Below, piece after piece: positions 8,861 through 16,963 of a DNA stretch of 64,000 nucleotides. The notes under the pieces are model-generated. The model was given only the letters and a program-made list of their open reading frames with translations. It did no database searches and was not told where the DNA came from. Source of the DNA: Kocuria turfanensis (lineage in GTDB: Bacteria; Actinomycetota; Actinomycetes; Actinomycetales; Micrococcaceae); contig NZ_CP014480.1 of NCBI RefSeq assembly GCF_001580365.1, forward strand, positions 930,001-994,000, in the 5' to 3' direction. How positions within the stretch are numbered: position 1 is the stretch's first letter; every line of letters starts with the position of its first letter. Position numbers and translations under genes: made by a program.

Positions 8861-9421
8861 TCAGTGACGGGGCAGGTCGTGCAGCAGCGCCTCCATGAGG
8901 GTCTCCTGCAGCCACGAGACGAAGTTGTACAGCAGCGACATGTACGCCTCGACGTCCTCGATCGTGGACCAGTCGTCGTAGCGGCCGACCCGTTCGGCGT
9001 CCTCCTGGCTGCGGATCTCCAGCCGGTCGGCCAGCACCAGCCGGACGTCGTTGAGCGCCTGCCCGAAGGCCTGGGCCTGCTCGGGGTCCAGGCGCACGGG
9101 CTGGGCCTCCAGGGCCAGGGCGGCCTGCTTGAGCGCGCCCATCTTGGTCTCCCGCAGCCCCCGCTCCGTGTACCGGCGGAACTCCGCGGCTCGCTCCGGG
9201 TCGGGGCTGGCGTCGGGCAGCAGCCGCCGCAGCGCGGAGTCCTCCGGGGCGGAGGCGTCCGCGGACACTCCCAGCATCCGCTCCAGCGGGTCCTGCGCGG
9301 CCGGCTCCTGGGGGGCCAGGGTCTGCGCCACGTCCGCGAAGAGCTTCTGCAGCAGCTCCTTCTCCGCGTCCTCGAACCGGGCGGTGATGCCCTTGCGGGT
9401 CGACCGGAATCCCTGTGCCAC
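8861..9421 (-). CDS. DUF2017 family protein
   Basis: This 186-residue protein is rich in Glu and Leu and predicted mainly helical. It matches the actinobacterial DUF2017 family, whose gene regularly follows clpS. The GTG start abuts the clpS TGA directly (TGAGTG), so the two are translationally coupled. Function is unknown; the context suggests a link with ClpS/ClpC proteolysis, but nothing in the sequence proves it. Confidence 0.85.
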   Translation of the reverse strand: MAQGFRSTRKGITARFEDAEKELLQKLFADVAQTLAPQEPAAQDPLERMLGVSADASAPEDSALRRLLPDASPDPERAAEFRRYTERGLRETKMGALKQAALALEAQPVRLDPEQAQAFGQALNDVRLVLADRLEIRSQEDAERVGRYDDWSTIEDVEAYMSLLYNFVSWLQETLMEALLHDLPRH

Positions 9422-9760
9422 TCAGCGTCCCCCCGCCTGCTCGAAGGTGGCCCACAGCCCGAAGCCGTGCATGGCCGCCGTGTGGGTCTCGGCCTCCTCC
9501 AGGGAGCCGCTGGCCACGACGGAGCGCCCGTGGTGGTGGACCTCCAGCATCAGGGACCGCGCCTTGTCCTCCGGGTAGCCGAAGTAGGAGCGGAACACGT
9601 ACGTCACGTAGCTCATGAGGTTGACCGGGTCGTCCCAGACGACCACGTTCCAGGGGCGCTCGGTCGCCGAGGACACCGACGTCTCCCCGGTGGTCCGGGT
9701 GCCGGTCTCCGGGGAAACGGTGGCCGCGGCGCGGACGGCGGCGGGGAGGGTGCAGTGCAT
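9422..9760 (-). CDS. clpS: ClpS, ATP-dependent Clp protease adaptor
   Basis: This 112-residue adaptor delivers N-degron substrates to the ClpC/ClpAP protease. The core is clear: WNVVVWDDPVNLMSYV, then the HHHGRSVV and A-E-T-H segments with the GLWATFE C-terminus. The start is placed at the ATG at 9760 because TACGAT lies nine bases upstream (9770-9775, minus strand), in the gap before the divergent pncB gene. About 35 variable N-terminal residues precede the core. Confidence 0.93.
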   Translation of the reverse strand: MHCTLPAAVRAAATVSPETGTRTTGETSVSSATERPWNVVVWDDPVNLMSYVTYVFRSYFGYPEDKARSLMLEVHHHGRSVVASGSLEEAETHTAAMHGFGLWATFEQAGGR

Positions 9761-9824
9761 GGTCCGTCCATCGTAGCGAGTCCCGGAGGCCGGGCGCACC
9801 GGCGGCGTCGCTAGAGTGGTGCCC
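9761..9824. promoter_or_regulatory. compact divergent promoter, clpS / pncB
   Basis: Only 64 bp separate the two starts. The minus-strand -10 box TACGAT (9770-9775) serves clpS and the plus-strand TAGAGT (9812-9817) serves pncB, ending seven bases before the GTG at 9825. The two -35 regions must overlap, so the promoters may interfere with each other. Confidence 0.55.
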
Positions 9825-11165
9825 GTGAACCAGCGCAGCCACCCGTGGACCCCGCCGCCCACGTCCCTGATGACCGACCACTACGAGCTGACCATGCTGC
9901 AGGCGGCCCTGCACTCGGGCACCGCGCACCGGCGCAGCGTGTTCGAGGTGTTCGCCCGGCGCCTGCCGGCCGGGCGCCGCTACGGCGTGGTGGCCGGCAC
10001 CGGCCGCCTGCTGGAGGGCCTGGAGAGCTTCTGCTTCGACGACGAGCAGCTGAGCTTCCTCGCCGCCACCGGCGTGGTGAACCGCTCCACCCTGGACTAC
10101 CTGGCCGGGTTTCGGTTCACGGGCTCGATCTCCGGCTACGCCGAGGGCGAGGCCTACTTCCCCTCCTCGCCGCTGCTCGTGGTGGAGGCGACGTTCGCGG
10201 AGGCGTGCGTCCTGGAGACCTACTTCCTGTCCGTGCTCAACTACGACAGCGCCGTGGCCTCGGCCGCCTCCCGCATGGTCGGCGCGGCGGCGGGCCGCCC
10301 GTGCATCGAGATGGGCTCGCGCCGGGCCCACGAGGAGGCCGCCGTCGCGGCGGCGCGCGCGGCGGTGATCGGCGGCTTCGACTCGACGTCCAACCTCGAG
10401 GCCGGCCACCGCTACGGGCTCCGGACCGTGGGCACCGCCGCCCACTCCTTCACCCTCCTGCACGACAGCGAGGAGGACGCCTTCCGCGCCCAGCTGGGGT
10501 CGATGGGCCGCGGCACCACGCTGCTCGTGGACACCTACGACGTGGAGGCGGCCGTGCGCAAGGCCGTGCAGCTCGCCGGGCCCGAGCTGGGCGGGGTGCG
10601 CCTGGACTCCGGGGACCTCGTCACCCAGGCCTCGTGGGTCCGCGGCCTGCTCGACGAGCTCGGCAACCCGGACACCCGGATCACCGTCACCTCCGACCTC
10701 GACGAGTACGCGATCGCGGCGCTCAACGCCGCCCCGGTCGACGCCTTCGGCGTGGGCACCCGCGTGGTCACCGGCTCCGGCGCCCCGACCTCCTCCATGG
10801 TCTACAAGCTCGTGGCCCGGGAGGACTCCTCCGGGACGCTGCAGCCCGTGGCCAAGGCCGCCGTGGGCAAGGCCTCCCTCGGCGGGCGCAAGTACGCGCT
10901 GCGCCGCCGCGACGAGCGGGGCACCGCCACCCACGAGATGGTCGGGGTCGGCCGGTCCCCGCTCGACGACGGCGACGACCGGCCCCTGCTCGAGGACTTC
11001 GTCCGCGACGGGCAGCTGCTCGACGGCTGGACCGGTCCGGCCGGCGTGGAGCGGGCGCGGACCCGGCACAGCGCCTCGATGGCCGAGCTCCCCCGCTCCG
11101 CCCGGCGGCTGAGCGAGGGCGACCCCGTGATCCCCACCGTCGTCGAACCGGAGGCGGCCGCCTGA
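9825..11165 (+). CDS. pncB: nicotinate phosphoribosyltransferase
   Basis: This enzyme makes nicotinate mononucleotide from nicotinate and PRPP in the NAD salvage (Preiss-Handler) pathway. Signatures include LMTDHYELTM at the N-terminus, a central F-D-S-T-S-N and GT-A-H-S region, and the GVRLDSGDL and FGVGT phosphate-binding segments. Length is 446 residues from the GTG at 9825, chosen because it lies seven bases after TAGAGT; GTG codons at 9816 and 9819 are less likely. It is followed on the same strand by pncA, which supplies its substrate. Confidence 0.95.
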   Translation: MNQRSHPWTPPPTSLMTDHYELTMLQAALHSGTAHRRSVFEVFARRLPAGRRYGVVAGTGRLLEGLESFCFDDEQLSFLAATGVVNRSTLDYLAGFRFTGSISGYAEGEAYFPSSPLLVVEATFAEACVLETYFLSVLNYDSAVASAASRMVGAAAGRPCIEMGSRRAHEEAAVAAARAAVIGGFDSTSNLEAGHRYGLRTVGTAAHSFTLLHDSEEDAFRAQLGSMGRGTTLLVDTYDVEAAVRKAVQLAGPELGGVRLDSGDLVTQASWVRGLLDELGNPDTRITVTSDLDEYAIAALNAAPVDAFGVGTRVVTGSGAPTSSMVYKLVAREDSSGTLQPVAKAAVGKASLGGRKYALRRRDERGTATHEMVGVGRSPLDDGDDRPLLEDFVRDGQLLDGWTGPAGVERARTRHSASMAELPRSARRLSEGDPVIPTVVEPEAAA

Positions 11166-11257
11166 GCCCCCGGGCCCGCCCGACCCCACCCCACCGACCC
11201 GCACCGACCCGGCCCGAGCCCATCCCGCCGGAGCCGGCCGACTAGAGGAGGAGCACC
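11166..11257 (+). other. C-rich, G-poor spacer between pncB and pncA
   Basis: This 92-bp spacer contains a long stretch (about 11166-11224) unusually rich in C, with few G bases for this genome, and with little fold potential. Such RNA is the typical loading site of Rho, so partial Rho-dependent termination between the two genes is possible. The spacer ends with AGAGGAGGAG, a strong ribosome binding site for pncA. Confidence 0.35.
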
Positions 11258-11869
11258 ATGAGGACCGCACTGATCGTCGTCGACGTGCAGAACGACTTCT
11301 GCGAGGGCGGGGCGCTCCCCGTGACCGGCGGCGCGGAGGTGGCCGCCGCCGTGTCGGAGCACCTCGAGAACCACCACGGGGAGTACGCCGCCGTCGCCGC
11401 GACCCAGGACTGGCACATCGACCCGGGGGCGCACTTCTCCGACGAGCCCGACTACGTGCACTCCTGGCCCGTGCACTGCGTGGCCGAGTCGGCCGGCGCG
11501 CACTCGCACCCGGACCTGGACACCGACTGGATCCAGGCGTGGTTCCGCAAGGGCGAGCACGACGCCGCCTACTCCGGCTTCGAGGGCCTGCTCGCCCCGG
11601 ACGCGGACGTGCCGATGGGCGACGACGAGGACGTCGACGACGAGCCCGACGTCAGCCTGGACGACTGGCTGCGCGAGCACGAGATCGAGGCCGTGGACAT
11701 CGTGGGCCTGGCCACCGACCACTGCGTGCGGGCCACCGCCCTGGACGCCGTCGAGGCCGGCTACGACACCCGGGTGCTGGTCGGGCTCACCGCCGGTGTC
11801 GCCGAGGACTCCACCGCCCGCGCCCTGCAGGAGATGGCCGACGCGGGCGTCGAGATCGTCCGCCCCTGA
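11258..11869 (+). CDS. pncA: nicotinamidase / isochorismatase family
   Basis: This 203-residue hydrolase converts nicotinamide to nicotinate. The catalytic Asp (VDVQNDFCEGG), Lys (WFRKGEHDAAYSGF) and Cys (GLATDHCVRATALDA) are all present, as is the TQDWH metal-binding segment. It carries an acidic insertion (about residues 115-130, rich in Asp) before the last domain. Its position downstream of pncB makes a two-gene NAD salvage unit. The strong GAGGAG ribosome binding site fixes the ATG at 11258. Confidence 0.94.
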   Translation: MRTALIVVDVQNDFCEGGALPVTGGAEVAAAVSEHLENHHGEYAAVAATQDWHIDPGAHFSDEPDYVHSWPVHCVAESAGAHSHPDLDTDWIQAWFRKGEHDAAYSGFEGLLAPDADVPMGDDEDVDDEPDVSLDDWLREHEIEAVDIVGLATDHCVRATALDAVEAGYDTRVLVGLTAGVAEDSTARALQEMADAGVEIVRP

Positions 11870-11881
11870 CCCCTGCTGTTC

Positions 11882-11950
11882 TCCCCGCGAGGTCGCGGCT
11901 GTCGGCGGCCGAGGGCGCCCCGGTGGCCGGCAGCCGCGACCTCGCGGGGA
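11882..11950. terminator. 20-bp perfect inverted repeat between convergent genes
   Basis: The arms 11882-11901 and 11931-11950 are perfect 20-bp inverse copies, separated by 29 bp that also contain weaker dyad symmetry. The element lies between the stops of pncA (plus) and the helicase gene (minus) and probably terminates both. The long arms and spacer also fit a dispersed intergenic repeat (REP-like). Confidence 0.65.
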
Positions 11951-11962
11951 TGAGAGGTGGGG

Positions 11963-13765
11963 TTATTTGCGGCCGATGAACCAGTCCTGGAGCTTCTTCA
12001 CCCGGGCCTGCAGCTGCTCCTCGTTGGCCTGCGCCACCGGCGGGCCCCCGCAGACCCGGCGCAGCTCGTTGTGCACCATGCCGTGCGGGGTGCCCGTGCG
12101 CGACGCCCAGGCCGAGACGTTCTTGGACAGGGTGGAGCGCAGCTCCTTGAGCCGCCGGTGGTCGGGCACCGCCGGCGCCTCCGGTGCCCGGGCCGTGCCC
12201 GAGCGGCGACGGGCGTGCTGGGACTGCCGCTCCCGCAGCAGCGCCGAGACCTGGTCCGCCTCGAGCAGCCCGGGGATGCCCAGGAAGTCGGCCTCCTCCT
12301 CGGAGCCCACGGCCACGCCGCCGCCGAAGGCGCCGCCGTCGAAGAGCACGCCGTGGAAGGACGCGTCGGAGCCGATGGCCTCGAAGCGGCCCTGGGCGAG
12401 GGTCGAGGACGCCTTCTCCTCGCGGTTGGCCTCCTCGAGCAGGTCGTCGTCCCAGCCCTCCTCCATCGGGTCGGCGGGCAGGCCGGTCTCCGCGGCCGCC
12501 GGCTTGTCGAGGGCGTGGTCCCGCTCGGCCTCCATCTCGTTGGCCAGCTGCATCAGCGCGGGCACGGACGGCAGGAACACGGACGCCGTCTCCCCGCGCT
12601 TGCGGGCGCGCACGAAGCGGCCGACGGCCTGGGCGAAGAACAGCGGGGTGGAGGTGGACGTCGCGTAGACGCCCACGGCCAGGCGCGGGACGTCCACGCC
12701 CTCCGAGACCATGCGCACGGCGACCATCCAGCGGCTGTCCCCGGCGGAGAACTCGTCGATCCGGTCCGAGGCGCCCTTGTCGTCGGAGAGCACCACGGTG
12801 GGGTTCTCCCCGGTGATCCGGCGCAGCTGGGCGGCATAGGCCTTGGCGTCCTGGTGGTCGGTCGCGATGACCAGCGCCCCGGCGTCGGGCACGGTGCGCC
12901 GCACCTCGGTGAGCCGCTGGTCGGCGGCCTGCAGCACCGAGGGGATCCACTGCCCCTGGGGGTCCAGCGCGGTGCGCCAGGCCTGTGAGGTGATGTCCTT
13001 GGTGAAGCCCTCGCCGAGCTCCGCGGCCATCTCCTCCCCCGCGCTCGTGCGCCAGCGCATCTGCCCCGAGTAGGCGAGGAAGATCACCGGTCGCACCACG
13101 TGGTCCTTGAGGGCGTCCCCGTAGCCGTAGGTGTAGTCCGCGCTGGAGCGGCGGATGCCGTCCCCGTCCTCCACGTAGCGCACGAAGGGGATCGGGGCGG
13201 TGTCCGAGCGGAACGGGGTGCCGGTCAGCGCGAGCCGGCGCACGGCCGGGTCGAAGGCCTCCTGCAGTCCGTCGCCCCAGGTCAGCGAGTCCCCGGCGTG
13301 GTGGATCTCGTCCATGATCACCAGGGTGCGGCCGGCCTCGGTGCGGGCGCGGTGGAGCAGCGGCTTCATGGCCACCTGCGAGTACGTCACCGCGGCGCCC
13401 AGGTAGTCCCGGCCGTGGGAGCCGTCCGAGTTCTTGAAGTTCGGGTCGATCGCCAGCCCCACCCGGGCGGCGGCGTCCGCCCACTGCCGCTTCAGGTGGT
13501 CGGTGGGGGTCACCACCGTGATGCGGTTGACGGTGCCGCGGTCGAAGAGCTCCTTGGCCACCCGCAGCGCGAAGGTCGTCTTGCCGGCCCCGGGGGTCGC
13601 CACGGCCATGAAGTCCTGGGGCTGGGCCTCGAAGTAGCGCTGCAGCGCCTCCGCCTGCCAGGCGCGCAGCTTGGGGGCCGTCCCCCACGCGGCGCGGTCC
13701 GGATAGGCCGGGGGGAGATCGGCGGCAGCGGCGCCGAACAAGGACAGCTGGTCGTCCTGGGACAC
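11963..13765 (-). CDS. DEAD/DEAH-box (superfamily 2) helicase
   Basis: This is a 600-residue protein with a RecA-like helicase core: motif I TPGAGKTT (about 57-64), motif II DEIHH (152-156), TGTPFR, then SEGVDVPRL and QAVGRFVRAR of the second lobe. It belongs to the XPB/UvrB-like branch often annotated simply as DEAD/DEAH helicase, and its substrate is unknown. The C-terminal ~150 residues are less conserved. The GTG at 13765 was chosen because AAAGGA lies upstream. It is separated from DUF3039 by a terminator. Confidence 0.88.
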   Translation of the reverse strand: MSQDDQLSLFGAAAADLPPAYPDRAAWGTAPKLRAWQAEALQRYFEAQPQDFMAVATPGAGKTTFALRVAKELFDRGTVNRITVVTPTDHLKRQWADAAARVGLAIDPNFKNSDGSHGRDYLGAAVTYSQVAMKPLLHRARTEAGRTLVIMDEIHHAGDSLTWGDGLQEAFDPAVRRLALTGTPFRSDTAPIPFVRYVEDGDGIRRSSADYTYGYGDALKDHVVRPVIFLAYSGQMRWRTSAGEEMAAELGEGFTKDITSQAWRTALDPQGQWIPSVLQAADQRLTEVRRTVPDAGALVIATDHQDAKAYAAQLRRITGENPTVVLSDDKGASDRIDEFSAGDSRWMVAVRMVSEGVDVPRLAVGVYATSTSTPLFFAQAVGRFVRARKRGETASVFLPSVPALMQLANEMEAERDHALDKPAAAETGLPADPMEEGWDDDLLEEANREEKASSTLAQGRFEAIGSDASFHGVLFDGGAFGGGVAVGSEEEADFLGIPGLLEADQVSALLRERQSQHARRRSGTARAPEAPAVPDHRRLKELRSTLSKNVSAWASRTGTPHGMVHNELRRVCGGPPVAQANEEQLQARVKKLQDWFIGRK

Positions 13766-13845
13766 GGGGGCGACGTCCTTTCGCTCGTGGTGCCGCGGCC
13801 CGGCACGGGCGCGGCGGGTGGGAGGGGCGCGGCGGCGGGCCACGC

Positions 13846-13872
13846 AAAAGCGCCCGCCGGCGGCGGGCGCTT
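13846..13872 (-). terminator. intrinsic terminator after DUF3039 gene
   Basis: On the minus strand a 12-bp GC-rich stem (arms 13861-13872 and 13848-13859) with a tiny loop is followed by a TTTT tract. It lies 18 bases after the DUF3039 stop, so it ends that transcript before the helicase gene. Confidence 0.75.
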
Positions 13873-13889
13873 CGTCGGAAGAGCCGTGC

Positions 13890-14228
13890 TCAGCCCTGGT
13901 CGTCGCCGCTGTCGTTGCTCGGGCGCAGGCCCTCGTAGATCTCCTTGCAGGTGGGGCACACGGGGAACCGCTGCGGGTCCCGCCCCGGCACCCAGACCTT
14001 GCCGCACAGCGCGATCACGGGCTCGCCGGAGAGGGCGGACTCCATGATCTTCTCCTTGCGCACGTAGTGCGCGAAGCGCTCGTGGTCACCGGGCTCCTGG
14101 AGCTCCCGGGTCTCCTCGCGCTCGATGGTCGTGGTGCCGCCCGCCGGCTGCGCCGGATCGGTGCCGTAGGGGCTGTCGTCCAGCCCGCTGGTCGGGGTGC
14201 CGGTGGTGGAGGCTGGGAAGGAGTGCAT
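13890..14228 (-). CDS. DUF3039 family protein
   Basis: This is a 112-residue actinobacterial protein. The conserved core includes H-Y-V-R-K-E-K-I, ALCGKVWVPGRDP and CPTCKEIYE; the Cys residues (C of ALCGK and CPTC) probably bind zinc. Function is unknown. The ATG at 14228 lies seven bases after TAAACT (14236-14241, minus strand), so it appears to be a leaderless single-gene transcript with its own terminator. Confidence 0.87.
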   Translation of the reverse strand: MHSFPASTTGTPTSGLDDSPYGTDPAQPAGGTTTIEREETRELQEPGDHERFAHYVRKEKIMESALSGEPVIALCGKVWVPGRDPQRFPVCPTCKEIYEGLRPSNDSGDDQG

Positions 14229-14279
14229 GGGCGCCAGTTTACCCCGTCGCCGTCGCCGGGCGTGCGACCCGGCGCAGGC

Positions 14280-15917
14280 TCAGCGGAACCGGGCCACCTC
14301 CTGGAGCAGCTCCGGGGCCCGCCGGTCGTACCAGCGCCCGCCCACGACGACGCCGAGCGCGCACAGCAGCGGGCCCAGCACCAGCCCGGCGGCCAGCGCC
14401 GCCCAGCCCCACCCGGCGCTCCCTCCGGCGGCGTGCACCAGCAGGGGCACGGCCGCGGGCAGCGTGAGGACCAGCATGAGGGCCAGGGCAACGAACTGCA
14501 CGAGCACGTTGAGCACCGTGAACCCCTCCGGGGTCTTCAGCGGGGAGGAGCCCGGCGGGGCCACCGGATAGGTGTAGCGGGCCGACATCACCGAGGCCAG
14601 GCCGCACCCGCCGAGCAGCGCCAGCACCGTGGTGCCCAGCAGCCCCGGCAGCAGGTGCCAGCGGCCCTCCACCGCCAGGGGCAGCAGCAGCCCGAGTGCC
14701 GCGAGCGGCGCCGCGACCACCAGCAGGGCGAGCACCCGCCCCGCGCGGTCGTGCACGCCGCGCAGCCCCGTCAGCAGGTGCAGGTGGACGGCGGTGTTGT
14801 CCGAGGAGACGTCGGCGGAGATCGTGTAGGCCATCAGCGCGGCCACCATGGGCCCCAGGGCGTGGAACAGGACGTTGGGCCCGCCGGGGTCGCGGGTCAG
14901 CCACAGCAGCACGGCGATCGCCGGGATCACGAGCAGACCCGCCGAGTAGCGCGGGTCGCGGACCCAGTAGATCAGGCAGCGGGCCGCGACGGCGGCCCAG
15001 GGGCGGGACGGCAGCCGGTCGAGGAGCCCGGCGCCGTCGCTCCCGCCGGCCGCCGCGGCCCGCTCCCCGGCCGTGCTGGTGAGGGCACGCTGCTGGGCGA
15101 CCCGCCAGAGCAGCACGAGGGCGAGCACGGTCAGCGCGGCCACGCCCAGCCGCGCGGCGGCCGCGGCCCACCGGCCGGCGGCCGCGTCGGCGGGCAGGGC
15201 CCAGACGGCGCCCAGCGGTGTCCAGGCCAGGGTCGCGGCGTACTCCGGGAGCCGCTCCCACACGAGCTCCAGCCCGCTCACCGCCCCGGCGAACAGGGGG
15301 CCGAGGAAGACCAGGCCCATGAGCGCGACCACCGACAGCAGCTCGGTGAGCCGGCGCCGGCGGCTCAGCCCGATCGCGAGCGCCGTGACGCAGCGGGATC
15401 CCGTGAACAGCAGCGCGAGGGCCAGGGGCAGACAGACGAGGGCGGTGAGCACGGCCGCGGCCGAGGACCGCCAGGCGAGCACGGACCCGGCCAGCGCGAG
15501 CGCCGTCAGGGCCCCGGGGACCCCGACGAGGGCGCCGAGGGCCTGCCCCCACTGGACCTGGCCGACCGTGAGCGGGAACAGGGCCAGCCGGGCCGGGTCC
15601 AGGGTCGCGTCGGCGCGGGAGGCGAGGACGGGCACCAGCCACCAGGCCAGGGTCGCCGCGGACCCGGCCAGGACCAGCACGGTCCGCACGAGGGACAGCT
15701 CCTCCCGGCCGAGCAGGAACAGCCCCACGAGCGAGGTGACCAGCAGGAACAGGAAGTAGGCCGCGCCCACGACGGTGCCCACGAGCACCCAGGTGCTGCG
15801 GGTGAGGGTGTTGAGCAGGATCCTCGCCTTGAGCCCCACGAGGTGGCGGACCGGCAGCGCCGCACCGGCGCGGCCGGGCACGGGCCCGTGCGGGGCGGGC
15901 GCGAGGCCGGGGCTCAC
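14280..15917 (-). CDS. ABC transporter permease (exporter type)
   Basis: This is a 545-residue membrane protein with about twelve hydrophobic segments in two halves. It has no clear substrate motif and matches large ABC-2-like permeases that pair with a single ATPase. Its GTG start overlaps the ATPase stop by 4 bp (GTGA), so the two are produced together. Export of a lipid, peptide or drug are all possible; nothing near indicates which. Confidence 0.8.
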   Translation of the reverse strand: MSPGLAPAPHGPVPGRAGAALPVRHLVGLKARILLNTLTRSTWVLVGTVVGAAYFLFLLVTSLVGLFLLGREELSLVRTVLVLAGSAATLAWWLVPVLASRADATLDPARLALFPLTVGQVQWGQALGALVGVPGALTALALAGSVLAWRSSAAAVLTALVCLPLALALLFTGSRCVTALAIGLSRRRRLTELLSVVALMGLVFLGPLFAGAVSGLELVWERLPEYAATLAWTPLGAVWALPADAAAGRWAAAAARLGVAALTVLALVLLWRVAQQRALTSTAGERAAAAGGSDGAGLLDRLPSRPWAAVAARCLIYWVRDPRYSAGLLVIPAIAVLLWLTRDPGGPNVLFHALGPMVAALMAYTISADVSSDNTAVHLHLLTGLRGVHDRAGRVLALLVVAAPLAALGLLLPLAVEGRWHLLPGLLGTTVLALLGGCGLASVMSARYTYPVAPPGSSPLKTPEGFTVLNVLVQFVALALMLVLTLPAAVPLLVHAAGGSAGWGWAALAAGLVLGPLLCALGVVVGGRWYDRRAPELLQEVARFR

Positions 15918-16765
15918 TCCGGGCGCAGCCACGAGAGCTCCTCCCCCGTCTCCCGGCGGCCGCCGACGAGCTCCACGAAACGGTCCTCCAGGGATGCTCC
16001 GGCCCGCACCTCGTCGACCGTGCCCGCGGCGAGCACCCGGCCGCGGTCCATGACCGCCACGTGGTCGCACATCCGCTGCACCAGGTCCATGACGTGGCTG
16101 GAGACCACCACGGTGCCGCCCGCGGCCACGAAACCGTGCAGGATCCCGCGGATGTTGGCCGCCGAGACGGGGTCCACCGACTCGAACGGCTCGTCGAGCA
16201 CGAGCAGGCTCGGGGCGTGCACGAGGGCGCCCGCCAGGGCGATCTTCTTGGTCATGCCCGCGGAGTAGTCCTGCACCTGGGTGCCGGCGTCGCCCAGCAG
16301 GTCCATGGCCCGCAGGAGGTCCTCGGCGCGCTCGGCCACGACCTCGCGGTCCATCCCGCGCAGCAGGCCCGAGTAGGTCACCAGCTGCCGGCCCGTGAGC
16401 CGGTCGAACAGGTGCACGCCGTCGGGCAGAACGCCCATCAGCTGCTTCGCCCGCCGGGGCTCGGCCCACACGTCCACCCCGGCGACCCGGACCGTCCCCG
16501 CCGTGGGGCGCAGCAGACCGGTGGCCATGGACAGCATGGTGGTCTTGCCGGCGCCGTTGCGGCCGACGAGGCCGAAGAAGGACCCGCGCGGCACGTCGAG
16601 GTCGACCCGGTCCACGGCGACCTTGGCGTCCGGGGTCCCGGGCCGGCCGAAGACCCGGACCAGCCCGCGCACGCTCAGCGCGGGCTGCCCGCCGGGCGGC
16701 GGGGCGGACCGGTCCGGCGCCGCGGACGGGACCGGGGCGGGGGGAAGGGGCGGCTGGTGGCTCAT
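15914..16765 (-). CDS. ABC transporter ATP-binding protein
   Basis: This 283-residue ATPase shows Walker A GRNGAGKTT, the signature in the form YSAGMTKKIAL, Walker B LLVLDEPFESVDP and the switch His in VVSSHVMD. The signature SAGM rather than LSGGQ is typical of exporters of the CcmA/NatA type. An N-terminal Pro-rich stretch of about 25 residues precedes the domain. TACGCT (16772-16777, minus strand) sits six bases before the ATG at 16765. Translation is coupled to the permease gene. Confidence 0.92.
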   Translation of the reverse strand: MSHQPPLPPAPVPSAAPDRSAPPPGGQPALSVRGLVRVFGRPGTPDAKVAVDRVDLDVPRGSFFGLVGRNGAGKTTMLSMATGLLRPTAGTVRVAGVDVWAEPRRAKQLMGVLPDGVHLFDRLTGRQLVTYSGLLRGMDREVVAERAEDLLRAMDLLGDAGTQVQDYSAGMTKKIALAGALVHAPSLLVLDEPFESVDPVSAANIRGILHGFVAAGGTVVVSSHVMDLVQRMCDHVAVMDRGRVLAAGTVDEVRAGASLEDRFVELVGGRRETGEELSWLRPE

Positions 16766-16890
16766 GCCACCAGCGTAGGCAGGCCGGGTCCGGGCCGCCT
16801 CCGGCGCGCGACGGATCCCGCCGACCCGCTCCGCGACCGGGCTCCCCCGGGCGGCGGAGCCCTGCCCCGGAAGCCCGGACCCGCAACCCG

Positions 16891-16963
16891 GCGGCGGAAC
16901 CCGGCCTCAGCACGCGGCGGCGGAGCCCGGCCTCAGCACCGGCTGACGGGGATCGGGCCTCAG
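16891..16963. repeat. ~26-bp direct repeats running into the ybbN stop codon
   Basis: Two near-identical 23-bp units at 16891-16913 and 16917-16939 (one mismatch, period 26) are followed by a weaker third copy. The shared core ggcctcag recurs at 16903, 16929 and 16956; in the last copy its TCA is the stop codon of ybbN read on the minus strand. The gene end thus appears to have been duplicated downstream. Confidence 0.65.
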
